A stretch of DNA of 11,327 nucleotides from NORP240 sp942492445 (GTDB taxonomy: Bacteria; Pseudomonadota; Gammaproteobacteria; Pseudomonadales; Pseudohongiellaceae). Location: contig CALOEW010000017.1 in the NCBI GenBank assembly GCA_942492445.1, positions 1-11,327 of the forward strand, given 5' to 3'. Under the pieces are notes generated by a model, which did not search any database, had not been told where the DNA came from, and saw only the letters and a program-made list of their open reading frames with translations. Position numbers and translations under genes: made by a program. Below, one piece after another: positions 1 through 7,120 of this stretch. How positions within the stretch are numbered: position 1 is the stretch's first letter; each line of letters starts with the position of its first letter.

Positions 1-1702
1 GTGCCGCGTCACTGCTTTCCAGTGCCAGACTGCCATTGACGCTGCCGTTGCGGGCATCCATGCCACGGGCGTCCATTTGACCCTCAATGCGCCAGCCCAG
101 GGACTGCGCCGACAGGACAGGAATTGCGATATCGCCGTCCTCCAGGTTCACGTCGAACCGGGCATTCACCTGGAAATTACCATCACCGGTTTCACGAAGT
201 CTTGCAGCAATCTCAGACAGAGAGGAGTCGGCGCCGCCCTGGGACAGCGCACCGAGCTGCATCAGTAGCGGCAGGTCGGGGCCTGCTGCGTCGATAACGC
301 CTGCCACTGTGGGTGTGTCTGTATCGATGCCGGTGGCCCGCAACTCGCCATTGACGCTGGCGCCAAGCAGTTGCGCCTGTAAAGTGGGTACGGAAACCGT
401 GGCCCCGCTGTTCTCTGTATTGAATTCAAGGTCGACATTGAACTGTCGATCAGGTACCTGGCGCATCTCCCGACTGGCCCGGGTCAGAAGCGCGTCAGCG
501 CCACCGCTCATCTGGCCGAGCACTTCCACTACCAGGGGCAGATCGGGCCCTGAGGCACTGAGCCTTCCCTGGGCATTGGGACTGGCTGAATCCAGATCCG
601 TGATTCGCAGGCTGGCCTTCAGATCCGCTCCCAACAGGCTGGCCGCCAGCTCCGGGATCACCACATCGCCCTGCGCACCACCGCGGAAGCTGCCATCGGC
701 AATCAGGGAGAAACTGCGATCATTGAGCTGCATCAGGCGGCCGGCAAGATCCCCGACGCCCGCAACCCGGAACAGGTCGGCCAGGTCATTACCGGTCAGG
801 TTGACCTGCCCCTGATACAGCGGTCTGCCCGTACTGATCTGTTGCCCTTGTAAACTTGCCATCAGGCTGGCATCCAGGCCCGTGGCCCGCAATTCGGAAA
901 TTACCAGTGTATCCTCGGCCAGATCGGCATCCATGGCTGTTGAAAACTCCAATACTGTCCCGCCCTCCGGCAGTCCAGCGCCCGAGAGCCGGGCGTTCAC
1001 CGTCAGGGGTGACAACGCATAGCGCCTGTTGTCCAGGTCGTAATTCACGGTGCCCGACAGTTCGATTCCAGCAGCCAGATCAGGCTGGTTGGCAACAGCA
1101 TCCAGGGTCATGGCCAGGTCGATCGGCGTTCCGTAAACCAGTTCCCCGATGGTGAAAGTCAGATTTTCGATTCCGTAGTAGGCGCCATTGCGCCGGTCTT
1201 CATAGTGCAGGCTGACGTTACTGACATCAACACCGCCTACGATAAACCGGGTAAGAGGCAGCCCGGGGCCGTCCTCTCCGGCTCCATCGCCAGCGGGTGA
1301 GTCTCCGACCAGATCACTCCAGTTGCCGGTCCCTTCCTCGTTGACCACCAGGTTGACGCTGACGCCTCGCAACTGCACGGTGTCGATTTCATATCGCTGT
1401 CTCAACACGGGTAACAGCTTCACCCTCACCTGTGCGGCTTCGGCCTGCAGCAACGGCTGTTCACCGAACCCTGCCTGGTTGGCCACGCTCACCTGCTCCA
1501 CGCCGATTCCCAGCCACGGATAAATGGAAAGGGTGATGTTCCCGCCCAGTGACAGGGCATGTCCGGTCTGCTCCTGAAACCGGCTGGTAATCCAGTCCTT
1601 GTAATCATTGGGATCCAGCGTGACCAGCCGGACAAGGACAAGCGCCAGCAGTGCCAGCAGGAGAACCAGAAGTGACAGACCGACCTTCAGAATTTTGGAC
1701 AT
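1..1702 (-). CDS. AsmA-family protein, C-terminus cut off by window edge
   Basis: The frame is open from an ATG at 1702 to base 1, giving 567 residues without a stop; the C-terminus lies outside the window. Residues about 4-26 form one hydrophobic helix (inner-membrane anchor), followed by the classic AsmA start: DPNDYKDWI, then TGHALSLGGNITLSIYPWLG, a GFGEQPLLQAEAAQVRVKLLP block and GTGNWSDL near residue 125. The rest is beta-rich, as in AsmA-type proteins, with three tandem-like units of 81-89 residues (see findings). AsmA proteins span the periplasm from the inner membrane and are linked to outer-membrane assembly and phospholipid transport; that role is inferred from family. No strong Shine-Dalgarno is visible before the ATG, but the start is fixed well by the membrane anchor and the AsmA N-terminal motif. 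It is the first gene on the minus strand after an 843-base gap, so it probably has its own promoter. Confidence 0.93.
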   Translation of the reverse strand, partial: MSKILKVGLSLLVLLLALLALVLVRLVTLDPNDYKDWITSRFQEQTGHALSLGGNITLSIYPWLGIGVEQVSVANQAGFGEQPLLQAEAAQVRVKLLPVLRQRYEIDTVQLRGVSVNLVVNEEGTGNWSDLVGDSPAGDGAGEDGPGLPLTRFIVGGVDVSNVSLHYEDRRNGAYYGIENLTFTIGELVYGTPIDLAMTLDAVANQPDLAAGIELSGTVNYDLDNRRYALSPLTVNARLSGAGLPEGGTVLEFSTAMDADLAEDTLVISELRATGLDASLMASLQGQQISTGRPLYQGQVNLTGNDLADLFRVAGVGDLAGRLMQLNDRSFSLIADGSFRGGAQGDVVIPELAASLLGADLKASLRITDLDSASPNAQGRLSASGPDLPLVVEVLGQMSGGADALLTRASREMRQVPDRQFNVDLEFNTENSGATVSVPTLQAQLLGASVNGELRATGIDTDTPTVAGVIDAAGPDLPLLMQLGALSQGGADSSLSEIAARLRETGDGNFQVNARFDVNLEDGDIAIPVLSAQSLGWRIEGQMDARGMDARNGSVNGSLALESSDAA

Positions 1703-1814
1703 AGTTGGAAACCAGGGTGTTGGCGCTCAGCGCAAATAAATGAAACCAGAGGAATCAAAGAACCCTTGGCGACTTTCCTCAACCTGCAACGGCAAATCGT
1801 CAGAGGTTCCTTAG

Positions 1815-1842
1815 AGTATAAGACCGACACAGCCCAGGGCAA
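1815..1842 (-). promoter_or_regulatory. Candidate sigma70 promoter for the AsmA-family gene
   Basis: On the minus strand TTGCCC (1837-1842) and TATACT (1815-1820) are separated by 16 bases. The -10 matches the consensus at 5 of 6 positions and the -35 at 4 of 6. Transcription would start near 1808, leaving a leader of roughly 105 bases before the ATG at 1702. This is pattern matching only; spacing is one base short of optimum. Confidence 0.4.
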
Positions 1843-2168
1843 ATTCCCGGGTTGAGGGCTGCCGGGTGACCTGTTCGCGGCCGCCCGTAAATCACGCAGT
1901 CATTGCTGCCCCGCATAGTTCAGAAATACCAGTTTTGCCGGAAACAAGCCAGGCTTCTTTGGGCTCAGTAGAACTGTGGTTAAGAAATATTTGCAGGTAT
2001 CCCGGAAAGGCTTCTCCTTCATCCATCGTCCCTGCAGGATCTCAACTGGCGGGTTTTAAGGATCCGATGCTTGCAGTGTGCGCAACCTCTCAAGGTGATA
2101 CGTCAGCGACTGCTCAATGTGAAAGGACAGACAGTGCGGAGTTTTGTTTCCGAGGGGTTGGTGGGTTG

Positions 2169-2205
2169 TCTGTATTCTTTGTATTCGTGGCTTCATGGCT
2201 TCGAG
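2169..2205. repeat. Fragment resembling a dispersed CACGAA-type intergenic repeat
   Basis: Read on the minus strand this stretch contains GAAGCCACGAATACAAAGAA and continues with a further AATACAGAC. It resembles a low-complexity intergenic repeat in many bacterial genomes in which CACGAA and CACAAAG-like units recur (often mis-annotated as small proteins). Only one degenerate copy lies in the window, so the call rests on resemblance recalled from other genomes, not on a second copy here. Confidence 0.3.
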
Positions 2206-2545
2206 CGGCGCGGCCGGCAGGGGTATCCTCAGCCATACCCCGCTATTGGTTTTCACTGGCTTTGAATTCGTGTACTGAGCACCGGTCCAGGGAAGTCTGA
2301 GGACGGAGCGGTTAAAACGCAGCACCGACCGGGCAAAACCTTACTCCAGTGCTTGCAATTCAATATAGTATCCTGCGACCGAGAGAGCATACCGCGGAGG
2401 AGTGCAAGTTGCGGAGGATCAGACTCTCCTGGGGCGGTGCGGCCATTGACAGCCCTCCGGTCATGATTTTTTGCGACTGCAATGTCACGCAGTATTTGAC
2501 AGGGATTCCGGTCGCTTCCCGGGCCTGGACATTCCGCCACTCGGG

Positions 2546-3958
2546 TCAACGATCAACTGCCTGCAGATCCGTGCCGCGGGTTTCGGTCAGCATCAGCACC
2601 GAAATGATGGTCAGCACCGCTGCCAGTGCGATATAGAAGGAGACGAATAAAATACCGTACTCGGTCCACAGAAGAGTCGCGATAATCGGAGCCAGCGCAC
2701 CGCCGAGTATGGCGCCAACCTGATAACCAAGTGAGGCTCCCGAATAACGCACATGAGTACTGAACAGTTCGGTAAAAAATGCGGCTTGCGGTCCATACTG
2801 CATACCCATGAACCCGAGCCCTCCGGAAATAGCCACCGCGATCAGCAGGAAACTGCCGGTATCAAGCAGTGGAAACAGTACGAAACCCCATAGCGCACAC
2901 AATACCGCACCTGCCAGATACACTCCGCGCCGTCCCTTTCTGTCTGAATAAGACGCCGCTACGAACTGAAATGGTATCTGCACTGCCGATCCGATCATCA
3001 CTGCGGCAAGCATGACATCGCGAGACATACCTACGCCGATTTCCGCATTGGTGCCGTAGGAGACCACGAATACGATCAGGATATAGAATGTAACCTGTAT
3101 GGACAGGAACGCTCCCGCCGCCAGGGCTATCCTGTCGGGATACAGGCGCAGAGCCTCCAGCACCGGCGATCTCTGACCTGCGGGGGTCTTTTCCGCGGCC
3201 ACCGCTTCGAAGGCTTCTTCCGGTGGCATGATTTCCTCACCGGTATGGGGATGTTGCTGTTGAATTCTGGCCAGTTCCCTGAACGCCTGGGTATCCTCGA
3301 GGTGCAGTTGCACATACATGCTGATGCCGATCAGTACCACACTTGCCAGGAAGGGAATGCGCCACCCCCAGGTCATGAAGGCCTCCTCAGAGACACTGCC
3401 GCTTATGATCAGGAACGCCAGGTTGGCCAGAATCACCCCTACCGGTGCACCGGCCTGGGCATAGGCACCATAGTAACCGCGCATTTCAGCGGGCGCGTTC
3501 TCGGTGACCAGCAACATTGCACCACCCCATTGTCCGCCAATGGCCAGGCCCTGAACAAAGCGAAGCAGGATCAACGCCAGTGGCGCCAGGACGCCTATGG
3601 AACCATAGGTGGGCAACAGTCCGATCAGGGTAGTACCGATCCCCATCATCATCAGGGCTATGACCAGAGTACGCTTGCGACCGATTCGATCGCCAAAATG
3701 TCCGAAAACGATACCGCCCAGTGGCCGCGCGATGAAACCCACGGCAAATGTACTGAATGACGCGATCAACGCCACCATGGTGGGCATCTGCTCGGAAAAG
3801 AAAGCCGTTGGAAATACCAGCGCCGCAGCGGTGCCGTAGAGAAAGAAGTCGTACCATTCGATACTGGTGCCTGCCAACGCCGTCAGGGCGACTTTACGCA
3901 TGTTCTTGCGGGTCTGTTCGTCATGCAATTCAGATGAGGCAGTTACGTCTGTGGTCAT
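2546..3958 (-). CDS. MFS transporter, metabolite:H+ symporter (MHS) type
   Basis: This 470-residue protein has the usual length and hallmarks of the MHS branch of the major facilitator superfamily (ProP, ShiA and KgtP relatives), which import small osmolytes, carboxylates or related metabolites with protons across the inner membrane. Visible signatures are SIEWYDFFLYGTAA (residues 32-45), ARPLGGIVFGHFGDRIGRKRT (first half around 77-97, the loop 2-3 motif), RFVQGLAIGGQWGGA (133-147) and the second-half copy SDRKGRRGVY (338-347). About twelve hydrophobic segments are present, with a hydrophilic central loop near 221-273. The substrate cannot be read from sequence. The ATG at 3958 is supported by AAAGGAG at 3964-3970, five bases upstream. 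It is transcribed alone; its promoter and a 16-bp palindrome lie directly upstream. The GGQWGG motif carries Q143 where many MHS proteins have Glu. Confidence 0.93.
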   Translation of the reverse strand: MTTDVTASSELHDEQTRKNMRKVALTALAGTSIEWYDFFLYGTAAALVFPTAFFSEQMPTMVALIASFSTFAVGFIARPLGGIVFGHFGDRIGRKRTLVIALMMMGIGTTLIGLLPTYGSIGVLAPLALILLRFVQGLAIGGQWGGAMLLVTENAPAEMRGYYGAYAQAGAPVGVILANLAFLIISGSVSEEAFMTWGWRIPFLASVVLIGISMYVQLHLEDTQAFRELARIQQQHPHTGEEIMPPEEAFEAVAAEKTPAGQRSPVLEALRLYPDRIALAAGAFLSIQVTFYILIVFVVSYGTNAEIGVGMSRDVMLAAVMIGSAVQIPFQFVAASYSDRKGRRGVYLAGAVLCALWGFVLFPLLDTGSFLLIAVAISGGLGFMGMQYGPQAAFFTELFSTHVRYSGASLGYQVGAILGGALAPIIATLLWTEYGILFVSFYIALAAVLTIISVLMLTETRGTDLQAVDR

Positions 3959-3995
3959 GGTGACTCCTTTTTTTCGTTTTTATCGAGCGTAAAGC

Positions 3996-4011
3996 CTGAA
4001 CCGCGGTTCAG
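3996..4011. promoter_or_regulatory. Perfect 16-bp palindrome, likely operator of the MFS gene
   Basis: CTGAACCGCGGTTCAG is self-complementary over all 16 bases. It lies about +7 to +22 from the predicted start of transcription of the MFS gene and 37 bases before its ATG. Such a site fits a homodimeric repressor (for example TetR, GntR or LacI type), but no regulator gene is in the window. As RNA it could also fold into a short hairpin, though with little loop. Confidence 0.5.
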
Positions 4012-4023
4012 CGGTGCTCAGGA

Positions 4024-4052
4024 AGCATAAAAGGCCGACTGCCAATTGTCCA
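4024..4052 (-). promoter_or_regulatory. Sigma70-type promoter for the MFS transporter
   Basis: On the minus strand TGGACA (4047-4052) and TATGCT (4024-4029) are spaced by exactly 17 bases. The -35 matches at 5 of 6 positions and the -10 at 4 of 6. The start of transcription would be near 4017, giving a leader of about 59 bases that includes the palindrome at 3996-4011 and the ribosome-binding site at 3964-3970. Confidence 0.55.
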
Positions 4053-4579
4053 TGTGCAATTGAGAACAGCATCCCGAGCGTTTCGGGCCGGGAAATCACA
4101 ATCACCGCGGTTAACCGGTCAAACCAGTTAAGGGACTTGATCAGAGGTTCCTTGAGGAATCTCTGGCTCGATACGCCAAACAGGGTAGAATCAGCCAGAA
4201 CGAACAGATCTGTGAATTGCAGAGTCGTTCGCGGCAATTATGAGGCTGAATCGTGGCAGCTCCGCTGCTTCGTTGTCGTACCAGGCATGGGAAAGACCAT
4301 TCCCTGCACACGGCACCTCGCAGCAATACCTGACAGACTCTCGCAAATTGTTGTGGAATTTAATCAGAGTTCACCCGGACAGAGTTTCCTGACTATGCGA
4401 TCATCTTCGCTGTATTCGTTCACTTTGTGAGGTAATGTCCACCCGATGGATCCGCCGCCAGCGACAATGACTACGCGGGAGTGAGTCAATAACTTTGCGG
4501 GTGATTGTGTCAGGCAACCTCTCAATCCGGTGATTGATCAGATTCAGGCATTGCACCAACCTTGATAAACGGAAATACC
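4053..4579. other. Intergenic spacer between divergent MFS and ABC genes
   Basis: About 530 bases between the MFS promoter and the ABC operon. A 138-codon open frame crosses it from 4014 but has no family resemblance and no ribosome-binding site, and it begins inside the MFS leader, so it is not called. The left half is rich in inverted repeats: a 10-bp palindrome at 4108-4117, an imperfect inverted repeat at 4113-4129 and the long one at 4142-4165. I could not pick a convincing promoter for the ABC operon. Confidence 0.55.
4142..4165. repeat. 24-bp imperfect palindrome
   Basis: Two 11-base arms (4142-4152 and 4155-4165) flank a 2-base centre; ten of eleven positions are Watson-Crick and the other is a G-T pair (4147 with 4160). 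It lies about 90 bases upstream of the MFS -35 and about 415 bases upstream of the ABC start. No T-tract follows on either strand, so a protein-binding site or a remnant of a repeat is more likely than a terminator. Confidence 0.45.
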
Positions 4580-5521
4580 ATGCTTCCAACCGTTCTGTCC
4601 CTTGAGAACGTCAGTAAGACATACGGCAACTTCACCGCGGTGAACGGGATCGATCTGCACATCCCCCGTGGATCAGTTTACGGCTTTCTGGGGCCCAATG
4701 GTGCCGGCAAGACCACCACTATCCGCATGATCCTGGATATAATCCAGCCGACCTCAGGAAGGGTGTCGATATTGGGGCACAGTTCGGCGCTGAAGGTACG
4801 CCAGCGAATTGGCTATCTGCCGGAGGAAAAGGGGCTTTACAAGAAAATGAAAGTGGATGCGCTGATCGCCTATTTCGCGCGCCTCAAGGGAATGGCCAGG
4901 AAGGAAGCGGAAAGTCAGGCTGTGAAACTGCTTGAAACTTACGGCCTCAACGATTTCCGTAATGCCCGCATTGAATCCCTGTCCAAGGGGATGTCACAAA
5001 AAGTCCAGGTACTGGCCGCCGTGGTACACGAACCGGAACTGATCATACTTGACGAACCGTTCTCAGGATTGGATCCGGTCAATCAACAGGTACTCGAGGG
5101 ATTGATCAGGAATCTCAGCGCCAACGGTCAGACCGTCATTTTCTCAACCCATATCATGGAACATGCAGAAAGGCTGTGTGATCAGATTCTGTTGATAGCG
5201 GGTGGCCGCAAGATATTCGATGGCACGGTGTCCCAGGCCAGAGCATTGATACCGCGGCGGGTGCTGCTGGAAACTGCCAGCGATATCAGCGGCCTGAAAA
5301 AGCTGGCTTCAGTCACCCGGGTAGCATCCGCAGAATCTGATGCCCACTCCGAACCCCGCTGGCTGGTGGAGATATCAAACGATGCCCACCCCCAGGAGCT
5401 CCTCAAATATTGTTTTGATTCGGCGATCCAGCTCAGCCGATTTGAATACTCAGAGCCGAGTCTGCACGATGTGTTTGTAGACCTGGTCGGGGCACAGGCC
5501 CGGGAACAGCGATTCCGATGA
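4580..5521 (+). CDS. ABC exporter ATP-binding subunit, NatA-like
   Basis: A 313-residue ATPase of an ABC-2 type exporter. Motifs in order: Walker A GPNGAGKTT (38-46), Q-loop region GYLPEEKGLY (78-87, Glu where Gln is usual), signature LSKGMSQ (134-140), Walker B LIILDE (154-159), D-loop SGLDP (162-166) and H-loop His191. After about residue 215 comes a roughly 95-residue C-terminal extension of the DUF4162 kind, ending with EPSLHDVFVDLVG, typical of NatA-like ATPases. It would power export by the permease encoded immediately downstream, whose ATG overlaps this stop codon in ATGA. I chose the ATG at 4580; the frame continues upstream to a TTG at 4562, but that codon has no ribosome-binding site, whereas a GGA lies seven bases before the ATG. 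The substrate is not evident; the name sodium exporter should not be inferred from similarity alone. Confidence 0.93.
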   Translation: MLPTVLSLENVSKTYGNFTAVNGIDLHIPRGSVYGFLGPNGAGKTTTIRMILDIIQPTSGRVSILGHSSALKVRQRIGYLPEEKGLYKKMKVDALIAYFARLKGMARKEAESQAVKLLETYGLNDFRNARIESLSKGMSQKVQVLAAVVHEPELIILDEPFSGLDPVNQQVLEGLIRNLSANGQTVIFSTHIMEHAERLCDQILLIAGGRKIFDGTVSQARALIPRRVLLETASDISGLKKLASVTRVASAESDAHSEPRWLVEISNDAHPQELLKYCFDSAIQLSRFEYSEPSLHDVFVDLVGAQAREQRFR

Positions 5522-7101
5522 AAGTCATCCGCATGATCGCCTGGCGCGAGTACATGGAAAATGTCCGAACCAAAGGATTCTGGATCGGTATCCTGCTTCT
5601 GCCTTTTATGGTAATCGCCATCTATCTTATTCAGTCTTCCCTGGCCAGCTCCTCACCAACCCGATACTACATGCTGATCGATCAGACCGGCCGCTACCGG
5701 GAGACTGTGGAATCCGCCATAGATCTGGAATATCAGCGCCAGGTATTACAGTCGTTTGTAGACTATCTGCTGGATAATCGCAAAGAAAGAGATCTGGAAC
5801 TGACTTCCGCCGATGCCAGGTCGGCCGCCGACCAGCTGGTTGACGACGTCGGCGGCGACGAAGTCGCGGCACTCGATCAATGGATCGAATCCGGCGGACT
5901 CGATGTTGCGCTGGCCATGTCCGCTCCCTACCTCAGGGAGGATGCGCCCCCGTTCGTAAGTCCGCGGCGCTCGTTTATCCAAGCGCAGGTCCCGGCGGAC
6001 ATCAATCCCGAAGCCGACCCCGGATTGATCATCGAACAGCTGAAACCCTACCTTGCGGGCGACAGGCTCGTCAGCGTCGACGGCGAAAGCGGCGAGTTGT
6101 TTGCCTTGATCCTGATCCCGGCCAATGCGGATGACCATATCCTGAGGCCAGGCGCGATGCCGGTATCTGGCCGGTTGGGTCATACTGGTGTTCAGTACTG
6201 GGGGCGCAATCTGGCAGACCCGCGCCTTCCCGGTGCTATCGAACGCAGTCTCAATTCCAGAATTCGCAGCGAGGCCTTCGCCAACAGTGGCCTGGACGCC
6301 CGGCTGATCCGCAATATCCAGCGCACCCGCATGCCTTTGAGCAGACTTGACCCGACCGCAAGCGAAGGCGAAGAGGCGGTAAGCATGGCCGATACCTTCC
6401 GTCAGTATGCCCCCATGGGCTTCGTTTATTTCATGTTCCTTGCGCTGATGCAAAGCGTACAGTACCTGCTGACCAACACCATCGAAGAGAAATCCAACCG
6501 CATCCTCGAGGTGCTGCTGGCCTCGGTCACGCCAAACGAGTTGTTGATGGGGAAGATGCTGGGCATCGGTTTGAGCAGCCTTACTACCCTGGGAGCATGG
6601 ATATTGACACTGTTCCTGTTTCTGAATTTTTACGACAGTGCCGAGACCGGCACTATTGTCCAGATCATCGGAATTGTCATGAGCTCGGACCTGGTGCCCT
6701 GGTTTGTCTTCTATTGCCTTGCCGGCTATGCCCTGTATTCGGGCATTTTTCTTGCAATCGGCAGCCTCTGCAATACGCTCAAGGAAGCCCAGGGGATGAT
6801 GGTGCCGATTATCGTCACCATGATGATCCCGATCACCATCACACCGTTTGTCGTCATGGACCCCAACGGCAGTCTGTTTCGGACTCTTTCCTGGTTTCCT
6901 CCGTTCACTCCGTTCCTGATGATGAACCGGGCGGCCGCCAACCCGCCACTGATGGATCTTGTGGGAACCACTGTCCTCTTGCTGTTCAGTATCTTCCTGG
7001 TGCTGTGGCTTTCCGGCCGGGTGTTCAGGCAGGGCTTGTTACGCACGGGGCAGCCCCCACGGACCATGGAATTACTGCGTATGTTACGGGCAGTCAACTA
7101 G
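5518..7101 (+). CDS. ABC-2 type permease, NatB-like
   Basis: A 527-residue integral membrane protein that pairs with the preceding ATPase. It begins with a short cytoplasmic segment containing WREYMENVRTKGFW, a first membrane helix (about 22-41), then a large soluble domain (about 45-290) expected outside the inner membrane, then a block of about five further helices (near 297-318, 346-370, 392-418, 427-447 and 482-500). Between them is the conserved NTIEEKSNRILEVLLASVTP (320-339), the coupling region typical of ABC2_membrane_3/NatB proteins. The start is fixed by the 4-bp overlap with the ATPase gene, which implies translational coupling. The stop TAG at 7099-7101 shares its bases with the stop of the convergent GNAT gene. 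Together the two proteins form a complete homodimeric-type exporter; no periplasmic or outer-membrane partner is adjacent. Substrate unknown. Confidence 0.92.
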   Translation: MKVIRMIAWREYMENVRTKGFWIGILLLPFMVIAIYLIQSSLASSSPTRYYMLIDQTGRYRETVESAIDLEYQRQVLQSFVDYLLDNRKERDLELTSADARSAADQLVDDVGGDEVAALDQWIESGGLDVALAMSAPYLREDAPPFVSPRRSFIQAQVPADINPEADPGLIIEQLKPYLAGDRLVSVDGESGELFALILIPANADDHILRPGAMPVSGRLGHTGVQYWGRNLADPRLPGAIERSLNSRIRSEAFANSGLDARLIRNIQRTRMPLSRLDPTASEGEEAVSMADTFRQYAPMGFVYFMFLALMQSVQYLLTNTIEEKSNRILEVLLASVTPNELLMGKMLGIGLSSLTTLGAWILTLFLFLNFYDSAETGTIVQIIGIVMSSDLVPWFVFYCLAGYALYSGIFLAIGSLCNTLKEAQGMMVPIIVTMMIPITITPFVVMDPNGSLFRTLSWFPPFTPFLMMNRAAANPPLMDLVGTTVLLLFSIFLVLWLSGRVFRQGLLRTGQPPRTMELLRMLRAVN

Positions 7102-7120
7102 GGCCTGTTCCCGGCCCTGG
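7098..7120. terminator. Hairpin at the convergent gene ends
   Basis: AGGGCC (7100-7105) pairs perfectly with GGCCCT (7113-7118) across a 7-base loop, and the stem can extend outward by a T-G and a C-G pair to 7098 and 7120. It coincides with the shared stop codons of two converging genes, the usual place for a bidirectional terminator. Neither strand has a following T-tract, so intrinsic termination would be weak; it may instead protect 3' ends. Confidence 0.35.

Larger units (their letters stand above)
1703..2545. other. 843-base intergenic region without a credible gene
   Basis: Several open frames of 60-145 codons exist on both strands, but none has a recognisable domain or a ribosome-binding site, and they overlap one another, so I call none. 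The region holds the upstream control region of the AsmA gene (about 1703-1850) and the 3' flank of the MFS gene (below 2546). I found no hairpin followed by a T-tract that would serve as a terminator for the MFS gene. Decayed coding sequence cannot be excluded. Confidence 0.6.

Noticed and set aside
87..815. 242-codon open frame on the plus strand
   Set aside because: It is antisense to the AsmA gene, has Ser/Arg/Pro-rich low-information composition and no family features; a shadow of a GC-rich gene.
1866..2325. Overlapping open frames on both strands (144 and 89 codons) in the first long gap
   Set aside because: No domain, no ribosome-binding site, and they overlap each other on opposite strands; the sequence reads like non-coding DNA with a repeat fragment.
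1800..4153. 13-base exact repeat (TCAGAGGTTCCTT) at 1800-1812 and 4141-4153
   Set aside because: It overlaps the AsmA promoter and the 24-bp palindrome, which is tempting as a shared half-site, but about one or two 13-mer matches are expected by chance in 11 kb and the second half-site is missing at 1800.
4014..4430. 138-codon open frame on the plus strand upstream of the ABC operon
   Set aside because: It starts inside the MFS leader, crosses the palindromes, and shows no recognisable motif or start signal.
4562..4579. Upstream TTG start for the ABC ATPase
   Set aside because: It adds six residues with no ribosome-binding site; the ATG at 4580 has a GGA at proper distance and fits the family N-terminus.
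5746..6453. 235-codon open frame antisense to the ABC permease
   Set aside because: The permease on the other strand has clear family motifs; this frame has none.
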